The position numbers were made by a program, and so were the translations under genes. Shown piece by piece: positions 11,209 through 20,908 of a stretch of 64,000 nt of DNA. This stretch comes from Acanthamoeba castellanii str. Neff. Taxonomy: Eukaryota > Discosea > Longamoebia > Acanthamoebidae. A model generated the notes under the pieces. That model was not told the origin of the DNA. It saw only the letters and a program-made list of their open reading frames with translations, and searched no databases. Numbering within the stretch: the stretch's first letter is position 1; each line of letters starts with the position of its first letter. Where the stretch lies: positions 62,001 to 126,000 of the forward strand of contig NW_004457584.1 of assembly GCF_000313135.1 (NCBI RefSeq). The letters are read 5' to 3'.

Positions 11209-13567
11209 TGTGCGGTGGGTGTGTTACCGTGCACATGTGGTTGCTCCATATGGCAGAGGCCGGCAGGTAGGAGTCATCGAAAAGGTCGAACTCGTTGAGA
11301 AATCGCTCAAGGGTTGGCGTGTCCAAGGGGACGCTGGCCCCTTTGCCCCAGAGATGCTTGAGCTCCAGCTTGAGCTCCCGCAGCACCTTGGCCAGCTTGC
11401 TCGACGGCCTGGCCACCTTGATCGTTTCCGGCCAGCCGATCCACCTGATGAGCTCGTGGTGCAGGTGGCCGGCCCGTATGAGGTGAACCAGTTGCTTGAG
11501 CTACGGGACTCGTCGAGCAGCAGCTGCAACTTCTGCTTGGAGTCGTAGCCGTATTGTTCGCGAATGTCCTCCTTGGTCCGGAACAGGAGGCACCGGGCCT
11601 CGGTCACGATCTGGACGAAGACCCCAACCGCATTGGGGATCGATATGCGCGGGCGTACGGAGGGCGCGCTCTCTCCGGAGGTCGAGGGTGGTGGTAGACG
11701 ATCGGTCGAAACGAACTGCGAAGTGATGTCGGGGTTCAGGTTGAACGATGCGGAAAACAGCTCGCGCAGGTCGTGCAGGGCCGAGTTGCTGCGGAAGTAC
11801 GCGATCGTCTTCTCGAACGTATCCCTGACTTCGGCGATTCTGGCGGGCGGAAGCTCCTGCGGGAGCTTGTCCGGGCGGTCGTCCTTGAGGTTGCCTATGA
11901 AGACGATGCGAGGGAGCGGATCCAGGCGAAAGGCCCCGCATTGGTGGAGGCGGTGTACGGTGTCGGGTTCCTGGTAGTGAGGCCCAGGAAGATCACCTGC
12001 GTCCCCACCAGCGCCGAGCTGATCGTCTTGGCCAAGCGAGGGACCTTCTCGTCGGGGTAGCCAGGAAGCTGTCATGTCACGCGACAACAAGCATCAGCCC
12101 CACGAGCAGCAAACACCAAGTGTGTCGTGTGTGTCGTGTGCTGTGTGTAGAGGGACGTACATCCAACAGCTCCACGCTAAGATCGCGGAGGACCGGAAAG
12201 TTGTACTCGACCACCACCATTTGCAACTCGGCGTCGTTGTCAGCGGACGAAAGGACATCGTTGATCTTGTCGGGTAGTTCTTCGAAAGTGGCTTCAGCGA
12301 GGTCGCAGCTGACGGTCTCCTTCCCGCTCATGTCCTTGATCTTGATGCAGGGACCTGTAGCCGGAAGACGGAAGAGGACCGGCTTCTGGGTCACACCCTG
12401 ACCGCTGCTGGCGGCGGACTTCTGGATGTTGGGAGTGCTGCAGTGCATCGGATCCTCGCCCAGAAGGAGGTAATTGAGGAGGTAGGATTTGCCGAAGCCC
12501 GGCTCGGCAAAGAAGGCGCAGCGCAATGTCGGCTTCGTCGCCTGCGCCAGGTGCTCGTGAATGCTGTTTTTCAGCTTGCTTAGCACGTCTTCTCTAAAAA
12601 ATGCAAACGTAAGCTGCTGGCCATTGCGACAGGTCGAGAGACCATGACGAAATAAGAGTACCAAATTTTTGGTCTTGATCTCGGCCGACCCCAAAATCAG
12701 CTTGTCGATCAGTTCGGCTGTTGTGTTGAGAGCTTTGCTCATTGGAGTGTCCAGCTTGAGCACGTTGGGCTTGCCTTGAAAATTGAACGTTGTTGTTGTT
12801 GTTGTTGTGTGTGTGGTGTGTGTGGTGTGTGTGGTGTGTGTGGTGTGTGTCAGAGGATAGGCCAATAGCAGGCAAGTGAGAGTTGACGCACTGTCGATAG
12901 AGTCGTTAATCGCAGTGAGCGCAGGTGCGGAGTTGTCGTTAACATAGGCGAACGCGATAACCTTGCCGAGACCGCCGCACGGCTGAAAGAGCTCTGGCGC
13001 GCCGTTGCCGGAGAAGAGGAGCACCCCCAACTGGAACACCTCCATCGCAGCGACCACGACCAGACCGAGAGAATGTACCGCGTCCGGGTTACGCCGGAGC
13101 TCGGCCAGGTGCTCGCGCCACTGTGCGCCGTCGAGGCCTGGCTTCCCGTCCATCGCCACCAGGTTTTTCTCCGTCGTCGGGTGTCGGTAGGTGCGAGCCG
13201 ACGAGAGGCGCGCGAAGAGGGCTTCTTTGACCTTCTCCACGTCCTGCTCATCGCCGTAGACGTGCGAGGAGACCAGGCCGTAGAAGTGGTCGATCGGGCT
13301 GAGCCCCCGTCGAACTACTGCCCGAGGCCGTCGCGAGCTTGGTTCGTGCGCGGTGTTGAAATCTCGGACCCAATGCGAGACGACCGAGGAGGGTGCGGTG
13401 GGCGCCGCTAAGCGCTCGAAGAGGTGGTTGAGTGGCGTCTCGGCCTGTCGCAACGCCACCTCAAAGAGGGACTTGCCTGCAAAGTCCAGCAAGTTGCCGT
13501 TAGTTCTCCATAATGAGTGACAATGGGCAAGGGGCAAACCTGAGGCCTCAGACACCGGTGCTTGCAT
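8674..13567 (-). CDS. Large P-loop GTPase-like protein (dynamin/SLIP-GC-like), apparently frameshifted
   Basis: Multi-exon gene; the chosen start at 13567 gives MQAPVSEASG and joins KSLFEVALRQ through a phase 1 intron. The G-domain is visible: P-loop AEPGFGKSYLLNYLL near 12,500, a DLPG G3 motif formed across an intron (ELLD / LPGYPDE, about 12,080-12,160) and an NKxD-like GNLKDD near 11,890. A long helical region follows, then a Lys-rich tail (KRKREIEL, KKGKTTTTTK) with the stop at 8674; the tail suggests nuclear or nucleic-acid contact. Two places need a one-base change to keep the frame: about 11,985-11,995 and about 11,500-11,510. Either the assembly has single-base indels or the gene is decaying. 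Family assignment is by motif pattern only. Confidence 0.6.
11148..11212. repeat. (GTGC)n microsatellite in an intron
   Basis: About 16 tandem GTGC/TGCG tetramers inside an intron of the minus-strand GTPase-like gene. Confidence 0.9.
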
Positions 13568-13747
13568 CAGGCTGGTTTGGCTTCCACAACGTCTCTCTCG
13601 CGCCTTGCTTTTGAGTGTGTGGCTGGTTACCGGCGGTGAGGGCAATTTAATCTTAGTCAAAGTTAACTCACTTCCCAAAGATACGACATACGTGCAACGC
13701 AATTTATTGGCCAGCTTGCAACCAGCCGACCGCGAGTAGCCCGTGCG

Positions 13748-15585
13748 TCACGCTGGCGCAGAGTGGTGACGAATGAATTGGATTAGAATCCATACGTTGG
13801 CGCTGAAGAAGGCAAGGGAGGCGAGCCAGATTGCAGAGAAGGTGTTCTCGCCCTCGAACTCCAGGTAGTAGGCGTTGCTCAACCACATCGCCTGGCGAAC
13901 GTTGGCACATTCGTTGGGAGTAGTGAGGCACGGTGAACAGGTGCAGGTGGTGAGAACGAACCTGGGTGCCCATCCAAAGGGCAAAGAGGAAGACAAGCTG
14001 TAGGAGGCTCATCGACGATCTGTACAGCGCCAGCGGCAGGAGCGAGAAGTACCAGATAAAGTACTAATACACCCAGAGGTTAGAATAGTGCAATTGCCGT
14101 GTGTGGTGCGTGTGTGTGTGTGCGTGTGCGGCCGCGTGATCGCACCTGAGATGTACAGACTTTAAGGAAGGAGACGAACGTGAACGTCTGCAGGAATAGG
14201 CACAGCGCCAGGTCTCGTGCAGCGCCACTCAGCGCGTAGCGGAAGGAGAAGGAGAGCAGTAGCACCACCTGCGGCAGGAACGCCAGCAGGCCGATCGCCC
14301 GGGACGATGCCAGCAGCGAAGACGCAAGCGTCGACACCAGCGACCCATCGCCATCACCGACTAACGTGTGTTCGACCTGCGGCGACGAGGCAGACGAAGA
14401 GAGCAGGTAGAGGTGGTAGAAGTAGGGCGAGAAGTTGTGGCGGTGGTCGGTGCGGGTGATGTGATAGAGGTAGGTGTGGTAGAGAAACGGGAACGAGTAG
14501 ACGGCGTAGAGCGCGAGCGAGAGCAGCACGAAGGTCCCACCGCTGACGAGAGTGAAGACCACCTGCTCCCTGGTGATGCGGAAGAGGTCGACAAAGGCCG
14601 AGATGAACGTGTCCTCCTGCTTCTTGCCGGATCGCTTTTGTTGGTGGCCCCGTTGGTGGTGGTACTTGACGAAGAGGACCAGTGGCAGCGCGTAGATGAT
14701 CGGATAGATCTTGAAGTGCACCGACAGGCCATAGCTGCATACACACTTGTTAGGTGTGTATCGTGTGTGCCGTGTGTGTCGCGTATGTGGCGCGTACAGG
14801 ATGGCGCCGAGGATGAGCCTCTTCGTCAACAGGCAGTAGAGGGCGGCGACGACCAGGAGGCCGATGAGCGACTCGGCATTGCCGCGCGTGGAGATGACGA
14901 TCGAGAAGGGGTTGAAGAGCCACACACACGCCCACACGATTGCTTCCTCTTGCCCTGCAGCAACCACAGCCTCCGCCTTCTTCGTGCCCTTCGTCGTCGT
15001 CGACTTTGGTTTTGTTGTAGACTTGCCCGCAGCTGGCGCGATTGTGGGCTTGGCTTGGTCATTGAGGAGAGGGACCAGGAGGTAGATGAGCGCGCCGATG
15101 GCCACATCGCCGGCGGCGAAGAGGAGCTTCCCGAACACCGGATGGAGATAGATGTTGGGCGTCATCAGCCACGCCCTACAATGGTAGGGTTGCTTTCAAC
15201 GTGAGAGCTCACGTAAAGGCATGTGGGCTGTGCCTTTGCGGAGGTGCGTACGTACAAAAGAGGAGTGTAGCGATAGGTGCTTCGGTCATAGGGGCTGCCT
15301 CCCTCGGTGATGAACCGGGCGGCATCGGTGAATACCATGTAGTCGATGTCCGTGTACTTCACCACCACTGCACGCAAACCCGTCCACACGGCCGTCGTGA
15401 GTGACGTCGCTTTGCAGAAAAAAACAAATAAAAATAAAGAAAAAAGGTAGGAGGGTACTAGTGCGGTCCTGCCACTCGCCGTAGCCGATCAGCACAAGGC
15501 GCACCACGAATGCCCCCACGAACACCCACCAGGGATGTCGCCCCGCCAACCCTACGACCGGCTTCAGCAGTCCTGCCCCCTCCAT
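13748..15585 (-). CDS. PIGM: GPI mannosyltransferase 1 (PIG-M)
   Basis: Adds the first mannose to the GPI anchor from dolichol-phosphate-mannose in the ER lumen (GT50, GT-C fold). Six exons, complement(13748-13891, 13962-14063, 14146-14734, 14798-15175, 15256-15367, 15459-15585), all in phase, 483 residues. Diagnostic segments: the lumenal DxD in [16 protein letters not shown], then [53 protein letters not shown] and [12 protein letters not shown]. The C-terminal [29 protein letters not shown] and ILIQFIRHH match the family end. About ten hydrophobic helices are visible. A Lys/Thr-rich insertion between helices ([16 protein letters not shown]) is not in the animal enzyme. It is divergent with CTF8, 132 bases between the ATGs. 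Confidence 0.96.
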
Positions 15586-15717
15586 CCGAAACAACAAAAT
15601 GCTGCGCGTGACTCAACACGATTTCTTTTTCAACAGCTGAAAGGAAATTGGTTTTCTCTTGAGTTTTGGGGTTCGCGCCAAAACGAGGAAGAAGCAAACC
15701 CACAACACCAACGCAAG
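15586..15717. promoter_or_regulatory. Shared divergent promoter of PIGM and CTF8
   Basis: Only 132 bases separate the PIG-M ATG (minus) from the CTF8 ATG (plus). Both promoters must lie here or inside the neighbouring transcripts. No TATA box is evident. Confidence 0.6.
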
Positions 15718-16110
15718 ATGAGGATCGTGATTCGCTCTGAGGGCAAGGCGGCCGAGTGGAACCTGATAGAGATGCAAGGCGAGCTCTTCGTGCCGGAGGG
15801 GACGTATGATGGCAAGGAAATCGGCAAGTTGTCGGAACGCGATGGAGTACGAAACAAGATGACTGCCTCTCACCTGCAATGTAAACTCATCTTCGGTCTT
15901 TCATTGCAGGTTCCCATCCTTATTATTGGAAATCACTACCTGGAGGGCAAGCGAGTTGCATTGAAGAAGCCGCTCGCAATTCTCAACAAGGACGAGACAG
16001 CTGCAGCTTCGATGGAGCTTGACACCGATCAGTCGCAGGCCGTAGACTACCGACTTGCGGGTGTCATCAAGTTCAAGTACATCTTCAAGAATCGCCCCAA
16101 GCCACTCTAG
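15718..16110 (+). CDS. CHTF8: Ctf8, subunit of the Ctf18-RFC clamp loader
   Basis: Small subunit of the alternative RFC complex (Ctf18-Dcc1-Ctf8) that acts on PCNA for sister-chromatid cohesion and fork stability. Two exons, 15718-15846 and 15910-16110, 109 residues. Family hallmarks: EWNLIEMQGEL at the N-terminus, VPILIIGNHYLEGKRVALKKP in the middle and IKFKYIFKNRPKPL at the C-terminus. The 63-base intron is a multiple of three and has no stop, so an unspliced reading stays open. I call it an intron because the donor GTACGA and the TTGCAG acceptor restore the contiguous family pattern. Confidence 0.93.
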   Translation: MRIVIRSEGKAAEWNLIEMQGELFVPEGTYDGKEIGKLSERDGVRNKMTASHLQCKLIFGLSLQVPILIIGNHYLEGKRVALKKPLAILNKDETAAASMELDTDQSQAVDYRLAGVIKFKYIFKNRPKPL

Positions 16111-16645
16111 ACGGCCGATTTGTACGCCTCCCATCTTGTACATAAAATAAATCAGCAAATTCATCGCAGCAGAAAATGGCGCGAAAACAACAACGCAGGC
16201 CAAACGAAGAAGTCAGTGGCGCCGCACACGCGTACGATCGCACACACTCACGAACGTAATCAATGCGCATGTGTCCGCAACGCGTCAGGTGCTCTCTACG
16301 AAGCCGCTGCTGAATGCGCAGACGACGTACACCACGTCGATGGCGCCCTACAACGGGACCTACACCACCTTCATGCGCGTGTGCCCACCGCCCTGCACAC
16401 TCCACCGTCCCTGGTCCTCGTCTTGGCCGTTCTGATTCGGTGCTACTCATGAAACGTTGGTGGTCGCGTAGTCGAGCAAGCCATGAAAACGATCATCATC
16501 TTTCTTGACTTGCCAAGGCGCGTTACCTTTCGGCCCTCGGAAACTAAAGACAACGGCACAACGCGTTCACAGGAACCCACAAAAGAAGCTTCAGAAAAAG
16601 GCCGGTCGTCAGACAAAACCAAACCAAAGAAGAAGAGGGGCAGAG
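16111..16645. other. Intergenic region (535 bases), no confident gene
   Basis: Short open frames occur on both strands. One minus-strand stretch around 16,115-16,180 would read AAMNLLIYFMYKMGG, which slightly resembles an ER membrane complex subunit, but no flanking exons support it. AATAAA-like sequences just after 16,130 probably belong to the CTF8 3' end. Confidence 0.4.
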
Positions 16646-18832
16646 ATGGATGCACAGCACAACCATATACCGCCGGAGCCTGACCCCGGGGCTGCCCCAA
16701 AGGTCGTGGCCCGAGCCTGCAACTTTTGCCGTGCGGCTCACATCTCCTGCGAAACGTACCCCCCCGGCCATCAATCAATGCATGAATGCAGTATCGATGA
16801 TTCAGTAGAGGAAGACAATAGATTTATTTGTGTCTGGACTATATGTCACACAGCGCGCGGCCGTGCCAGAGGTGTGTGCGGCTCGGCCGGGGCGAGTGGT
16901 GCTGCGACGTGCCGGCCAACAAGCGGGGCCGCCCGCCCATCCACGGGCGCCGCTCGGCCCAGTACCAGGAGCAGCAGCGACAGAAGAGGAAGAAGCAGAA
17001 GATGCAACAGCAGCCACAGCAGCCGCAGCCGCAGCCGCAACTCCAGACCCCCAAACTGGAACCACATGACAACGACCAACAGCCCGACGACGGCATAGGC
17101 CGTGCTGCACGCGCCCCTCCCGAGCCGCCGCTTAGCCTACGCCCGTCTCCAGCACCAGCACCAACACCAGTACCGCCAGCACCAGCTTCGTCGTCACAAC
17201 TATCGCCACCCCCGCTGCCGTGGTCGTCTTCATCGTCATCTTCTTCGTTCTTTCAAGCCACCAACACCAAGCTCGAGGCCTTCTTTTCGGCCCTGCCGGC
17301 GACGGCGACGTCAGCCACGTCAGCAACAATGACAACGACAACGACAACGACAACGAAGCGGTCACCGTCGCCGTCGCCGCCATCATCGTCGTCTTCGTCG
17401 TTCTCGCTCGCGCCGCAGCCCACGTCTCCGCGTCAGCTGCCGTTACCGGCGGGGAACGGCGGCGCCAGCGGCAGAGAACAGCTGGCGGCGCTGGTGGCGC
17501 AGCTGATGGCCGAGGTGCGCACCCTGCGCGAGGCCAACGAGTCGCTACATCGCGACAACGAGACCCTGCGGCGGCGGCTCGACGCCCTCGAGTCCCAGCA
17601 GGCCGCGCACGCCCATCGCGTCGACTCACTCCTCGAGTTCGGCGCCGCACGACACGCGTCGTTGCGTAGCGACCACAACAACCACCACGGCGCGCCGCGG
17701 CTCCAGGGCCAGACCACGACGCCGTTCGTGACCTGCGCCCACGGGCTCGAGGGCGCATGGAGCCACCTCCTCTTCACCCCGCCGGCGTCGACAACAATGC
17801 CGACGTCATCGGCCTCGTCGCGGTCGCCGCTGTCGCCGCGGTCGTCGTTCTCGTCGTCGTCGACCGAGTCGCTGTCGCCGCGGTCGTCGTTCTCGCTCGA
17901 GCGGTCGGTGCTGCAGTCGAGCCTGGTGGCCTCGCAGCAGGCGCTCGACGAGATGCAGCGACACGTCCCGCTCCTCCGGCATTACTACGTCGCCCCGAAG
18001 GACTTTGCCGTGCAAGACATCAGGTAACCGCACGCACGCGCGCACACACGCACGCACACGTGACGGTAACTAACGCGGTCACGTGTGAAGGTATCCGGTG
18101 TACGTGCTGGCGCCTACACTGGGCGGAAATAGCGCGTGTCCCGTGATCAAGTGGGTCAACGAAGCCTTCGTCAGTCTCAGCGGCTACACCATGGTACGCC
18201 CTGTTATATATGCGTGTGTTATACATTTTTGTTTTTATTTTTGCTATTTGTTATGCTTTGATTGTATTGATTTTATTTTATTTGTTTTGTGTTTGATTTG
18301 GTTTATTTTTGCTAATTTGCGGTTGGTTGGATTACAGGACAAGCTGATAGGGATGCCTCTCTCAAAGCTGTTCTCTTCGCAGAAGAGCCAGACTGCGCAG
18401 CTGGCCGCCAGCATATTCAACCAGTACGCGCCAGCAGGCCTCGCTTGCCCTTTTCATCCAACTCTGACCTGCGTCTCGTGCTGTTTTCGCGCGCGTGTGC
18501 GTGTTGTGTGTGTCGTGTCGTGTCGTGTTGCTCTGGCCAGATGTCCGATGAGTGTTAGCGGGACGTTTGCTCTGCATCCGCTCTTGCGGCAGCGCAACGG
18601 GTGCACGGTGCGAATCGACGAAGTCAACCAATTCTTCTACGGCCAACACGGCGCTGTACGTATGCGGATCTCGTTTGACAACACACACACACTCACGACC
18701 TGACCACCGTGGTTTTCTTGGTGCCTGCAGGTGTCGTTCAGTGTGACGTGCATTCTGGGCTGGCAGGCAGACTCGTTGCGCCCGGACGAGCAGTTCGGCC
18801 AGTGGCTGCCTCAATTGCTGCGCCTCACGTGA
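16646..18832 (+). CDS. Zn2Cys6 transcription factor with PAS domain
   Basis: Predicted nuclear DNA-binding regulator. Six exons: 16646-16755, 16854-18023, 18091-18193, 18338-18423, 18541-18655, 18731-18832 (561 residues). The binuclear cluster is split by intron 1: ACNFCRAAHISCET, then ARPCQRCVRLGRGEWCC, followed by basic KRGRPPIHGRR, giving six cysteines in the fungal Gal4-type order. A Gln/Ser/Pro-rich middle contains a short leucine-zipper-like coiled coil (AEVRTLREANESLHRDNETL). The C-terminal PAS-like domain reads CPVIKWVNEAFVSLSGYTM, then DKLIGMPLSKLF and later SVTCILGWQAD. Zn2Cys6 plus PAS resembles fungal ERT1/AcuK-type metabolic regulators; the actual target is unknown. A decayed relative lies at 41.7-42.1 kb. 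Confidence 0.9.
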
Positions 18833-19223
18833 TCCTCGCACCGAGAAGTTTGTCCATGACCAAACATGATCTTCTTGTACAGACCCTTGACATGTTTGTG
18901 TGATATTCAGTGTGGGAGCAGGGAATTGGTGGGTACAGCGTCCAACTGAGGCTGTGATCACAACCCAAATCCACAGAAGGTGTGGCTTCTGATTGCAACC
19001 AACTGCAAAGGCGGCACAACTGCAGAAACATGTCTGGCGTGGGTCAGCGCACCACATGGGGGTATTAAACCAACCAGATGTAAGTGTGCCTGTGGTTGGC
19101 TCTCGCAACCCAATCCAGCCAGAGAAGAGTAAAAATTAGCTTTGTACGGGCCAATCATCGTCCGGGTGAACGACAAGTCACTTAAAGTGTGGCGCGATCA
19201 GTTATTGACTTACCTTCACCCCA
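18833..19223. other. Intergenic region (391 bases), nothing found
   Basis: Lies between two plus-strand genes. No coding exon, tRNA or repeat is recognised; the promoter of the beta-helix gene is presumably here. Confidence 0.5.
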
Positions 19224-20867
19224 ATGCGCACCTTCCACTACACCCTCGGCCTGGGCCTAGCCCTGGCCCTCCTCCTGGTGGCGGCCTTGACTGTGCAGGC
19301 CCAGTCGGGCGTGCCCGGCACCGTGCTACTCGACGACTACCCCGGCGCGACCGACGACGACAAGCTCACGGCTGCGCTGGCCGACGTCAAGACCAAGACC
19401 TACATCCCGGCCATCTTGCTCAGCGGCCGCACCTACACCTTCACCAAGACCCAGACGCGCGTTCAGCGGACTTAAAATCGTGGGTCCTCCAGCCGGCTAT
19501 TTTAACTCCGAGCTCTCCAGCGGCCACTTCAACAGCGTCAAGGTATCATCATCGCACCTTCTTGAGGAGTGATTCTATGGGAAAGGCTATGGGCGGTTTT
19601 ATTGATTTTTATTTTTTTATTGGCTGCTTTTGATAGGTCAACTTGAACGTCGGTACGGGAGTGAACTCGTGGTTCGTGGGAACAGCTACGACCTACGACG
19701 TCTACATCGCGCGCATCGGCTTCGCCTCGTCCAACGGCAACTCGCAGTTCTGGCACCACCCACTCAGCGCCGGCACCATCTACGCCTCGACCTTCGAGAC
19801 GCTCGGCTTCTTCGGTTTCAAGTACGTCTTCGGCAACCCCACCGAAAAGTGCGCCATCACCCAGGTACACCACTACCACCTCATCATCTCCACCTCGTCA
19901 CCACCGTCGTCGTCATCTTCATGATCAACACCTTGATTGACCACCTGTGTGTCATCAGGTCAACTTTGTGGGCCAGTGGACGGCGGTGCCGTCGCTGGAC
20001 ACGGCCTTCACGCTCGGCGGATCAGACAACGAGCTGTGGACCTCCGGCTACCTCAACATCGGCGGCGGATCGGTATGTGCCACCACTTTCAGTCTTTTTA
20101 AGGTGGCTGCTTAGCTAAGAATTCAAAATCAATTTCAAAAATAAAAACAGCAAGCGAACCAACGGGCGGTACCTGCTGCGTTTCGAAAGCCTGAGCAAGA
20201 CCAACGTGGGTCCCATCTACGTGACGGCGCACAACGGCTGGTCGGGCCTCCTCGTCACCGGCTCCGACTCAAACGGCCCTGGCCTCGTCATCAACGGCGC
20301 CCGCTTCGAAGGGTATGGTGCATCATCACACCACACACACCGCACACTCGCATCACTCATTTTTCGTGTGTGTCGTGTGGTGTGTCGAAAAATACAGAAT
20401 GAACGCGAACGACCCGTCCAGCGGTGCCGTAGTGGTGCAGAAGGGCGGAAAGACCATCTACCGCGACGTCTGGATCGCCTACGGCATGACCAACCCCACC
20501 GCCAACGGCCACACTCCCGTCGATCAGGTACGCCCCAGTCGGCTTCGCACTGTTTCACATCGCGTGGGCTCACACGTGTGCGGTGTGCGGGGTGTGCGGT
20601 GTGTGCGTGTGCGTGTGCGTGTGCGGTGTCAAACGAAAGGGCATGATTATGCACACGGGCGGCGAGGCGCTGTGGGACGGCATCAACTACGATCGCGCCA
20701 CCGGCGTGTCGCAGGCCGTGCCGCTCATCTACGCCAGCGGCGGCAAGGTGCGCGTGCGCAACACCTTCACCGCGGCCAAGGGCGGCGTGTGGACCGCGTT
20801 GCCCATCGTCAAGAGGGCCGGCTCCGCCGTCTACAACCTCGACGACACAGTCACCGAGACCATCTAA
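19224..20867 (+). CDS. Secreted right-handed beta-helix (pectate-lyase-like) protein
   Basis: Six exons: 19224-19542, 19637-19864, 19959-20072, 20155-20312, 20398-20527, 20640-20867, ending in TVTETI. The ATG at 19224 opens a signal peptide (LGLALALLLVAALTVQAQ). The motif LLDDYPGATDDDKLTAALAD is the N-terminal cap typical of the pectate-lyase-3/tailspike-like superfamily, where bacterial members act on or bind polysaccharide. Later rungs include GLKIVGPPAGYF, YLLRFESLSKTNVGPIYV and GPGLVINGARFEG. Exon 1 needs a one-base correction at about 19,460-19,470 to pass from KTQTR into SGLKIVG, so either the assembly has an indel or the gene is broken. Catalytic residues cannot be assigned. The acceptor of exon 4 is placed at AAG rather than the nearer CAG to keep phase. 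Confidence 0.75.
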
Positions 20868-20908
20868 AATTGATAAAGAAAAAGAGATTATTTTTATTTA
20901 TTTTGCTT

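Noticed and set aside
11148..11212. Tandem repeats (GTGC and other short units) considered as CRISPR-like arrays
   Set aside because: Units are 4-10 bases without spacers and sit in introns; they are microsatellites in a eukaryotic genome.
13567..13702. N-terminal extension of the GTPase-like protein to 13702
   Set aside because: The longer frame has no hydrophobic or conserved content, starts at a non-standard position and would run into the PIG-M 3' end; 13567 gives a clean short first exon.
16115..16203. Possible EMC4-like exon on the minus strand (AAMNLLIYFMYKMGG)
   Set aside because: Too short, next exon would fall in the CTF8 coding sequence, and no other part of the family is nearby; the region is likely the CTF8 3' flank.
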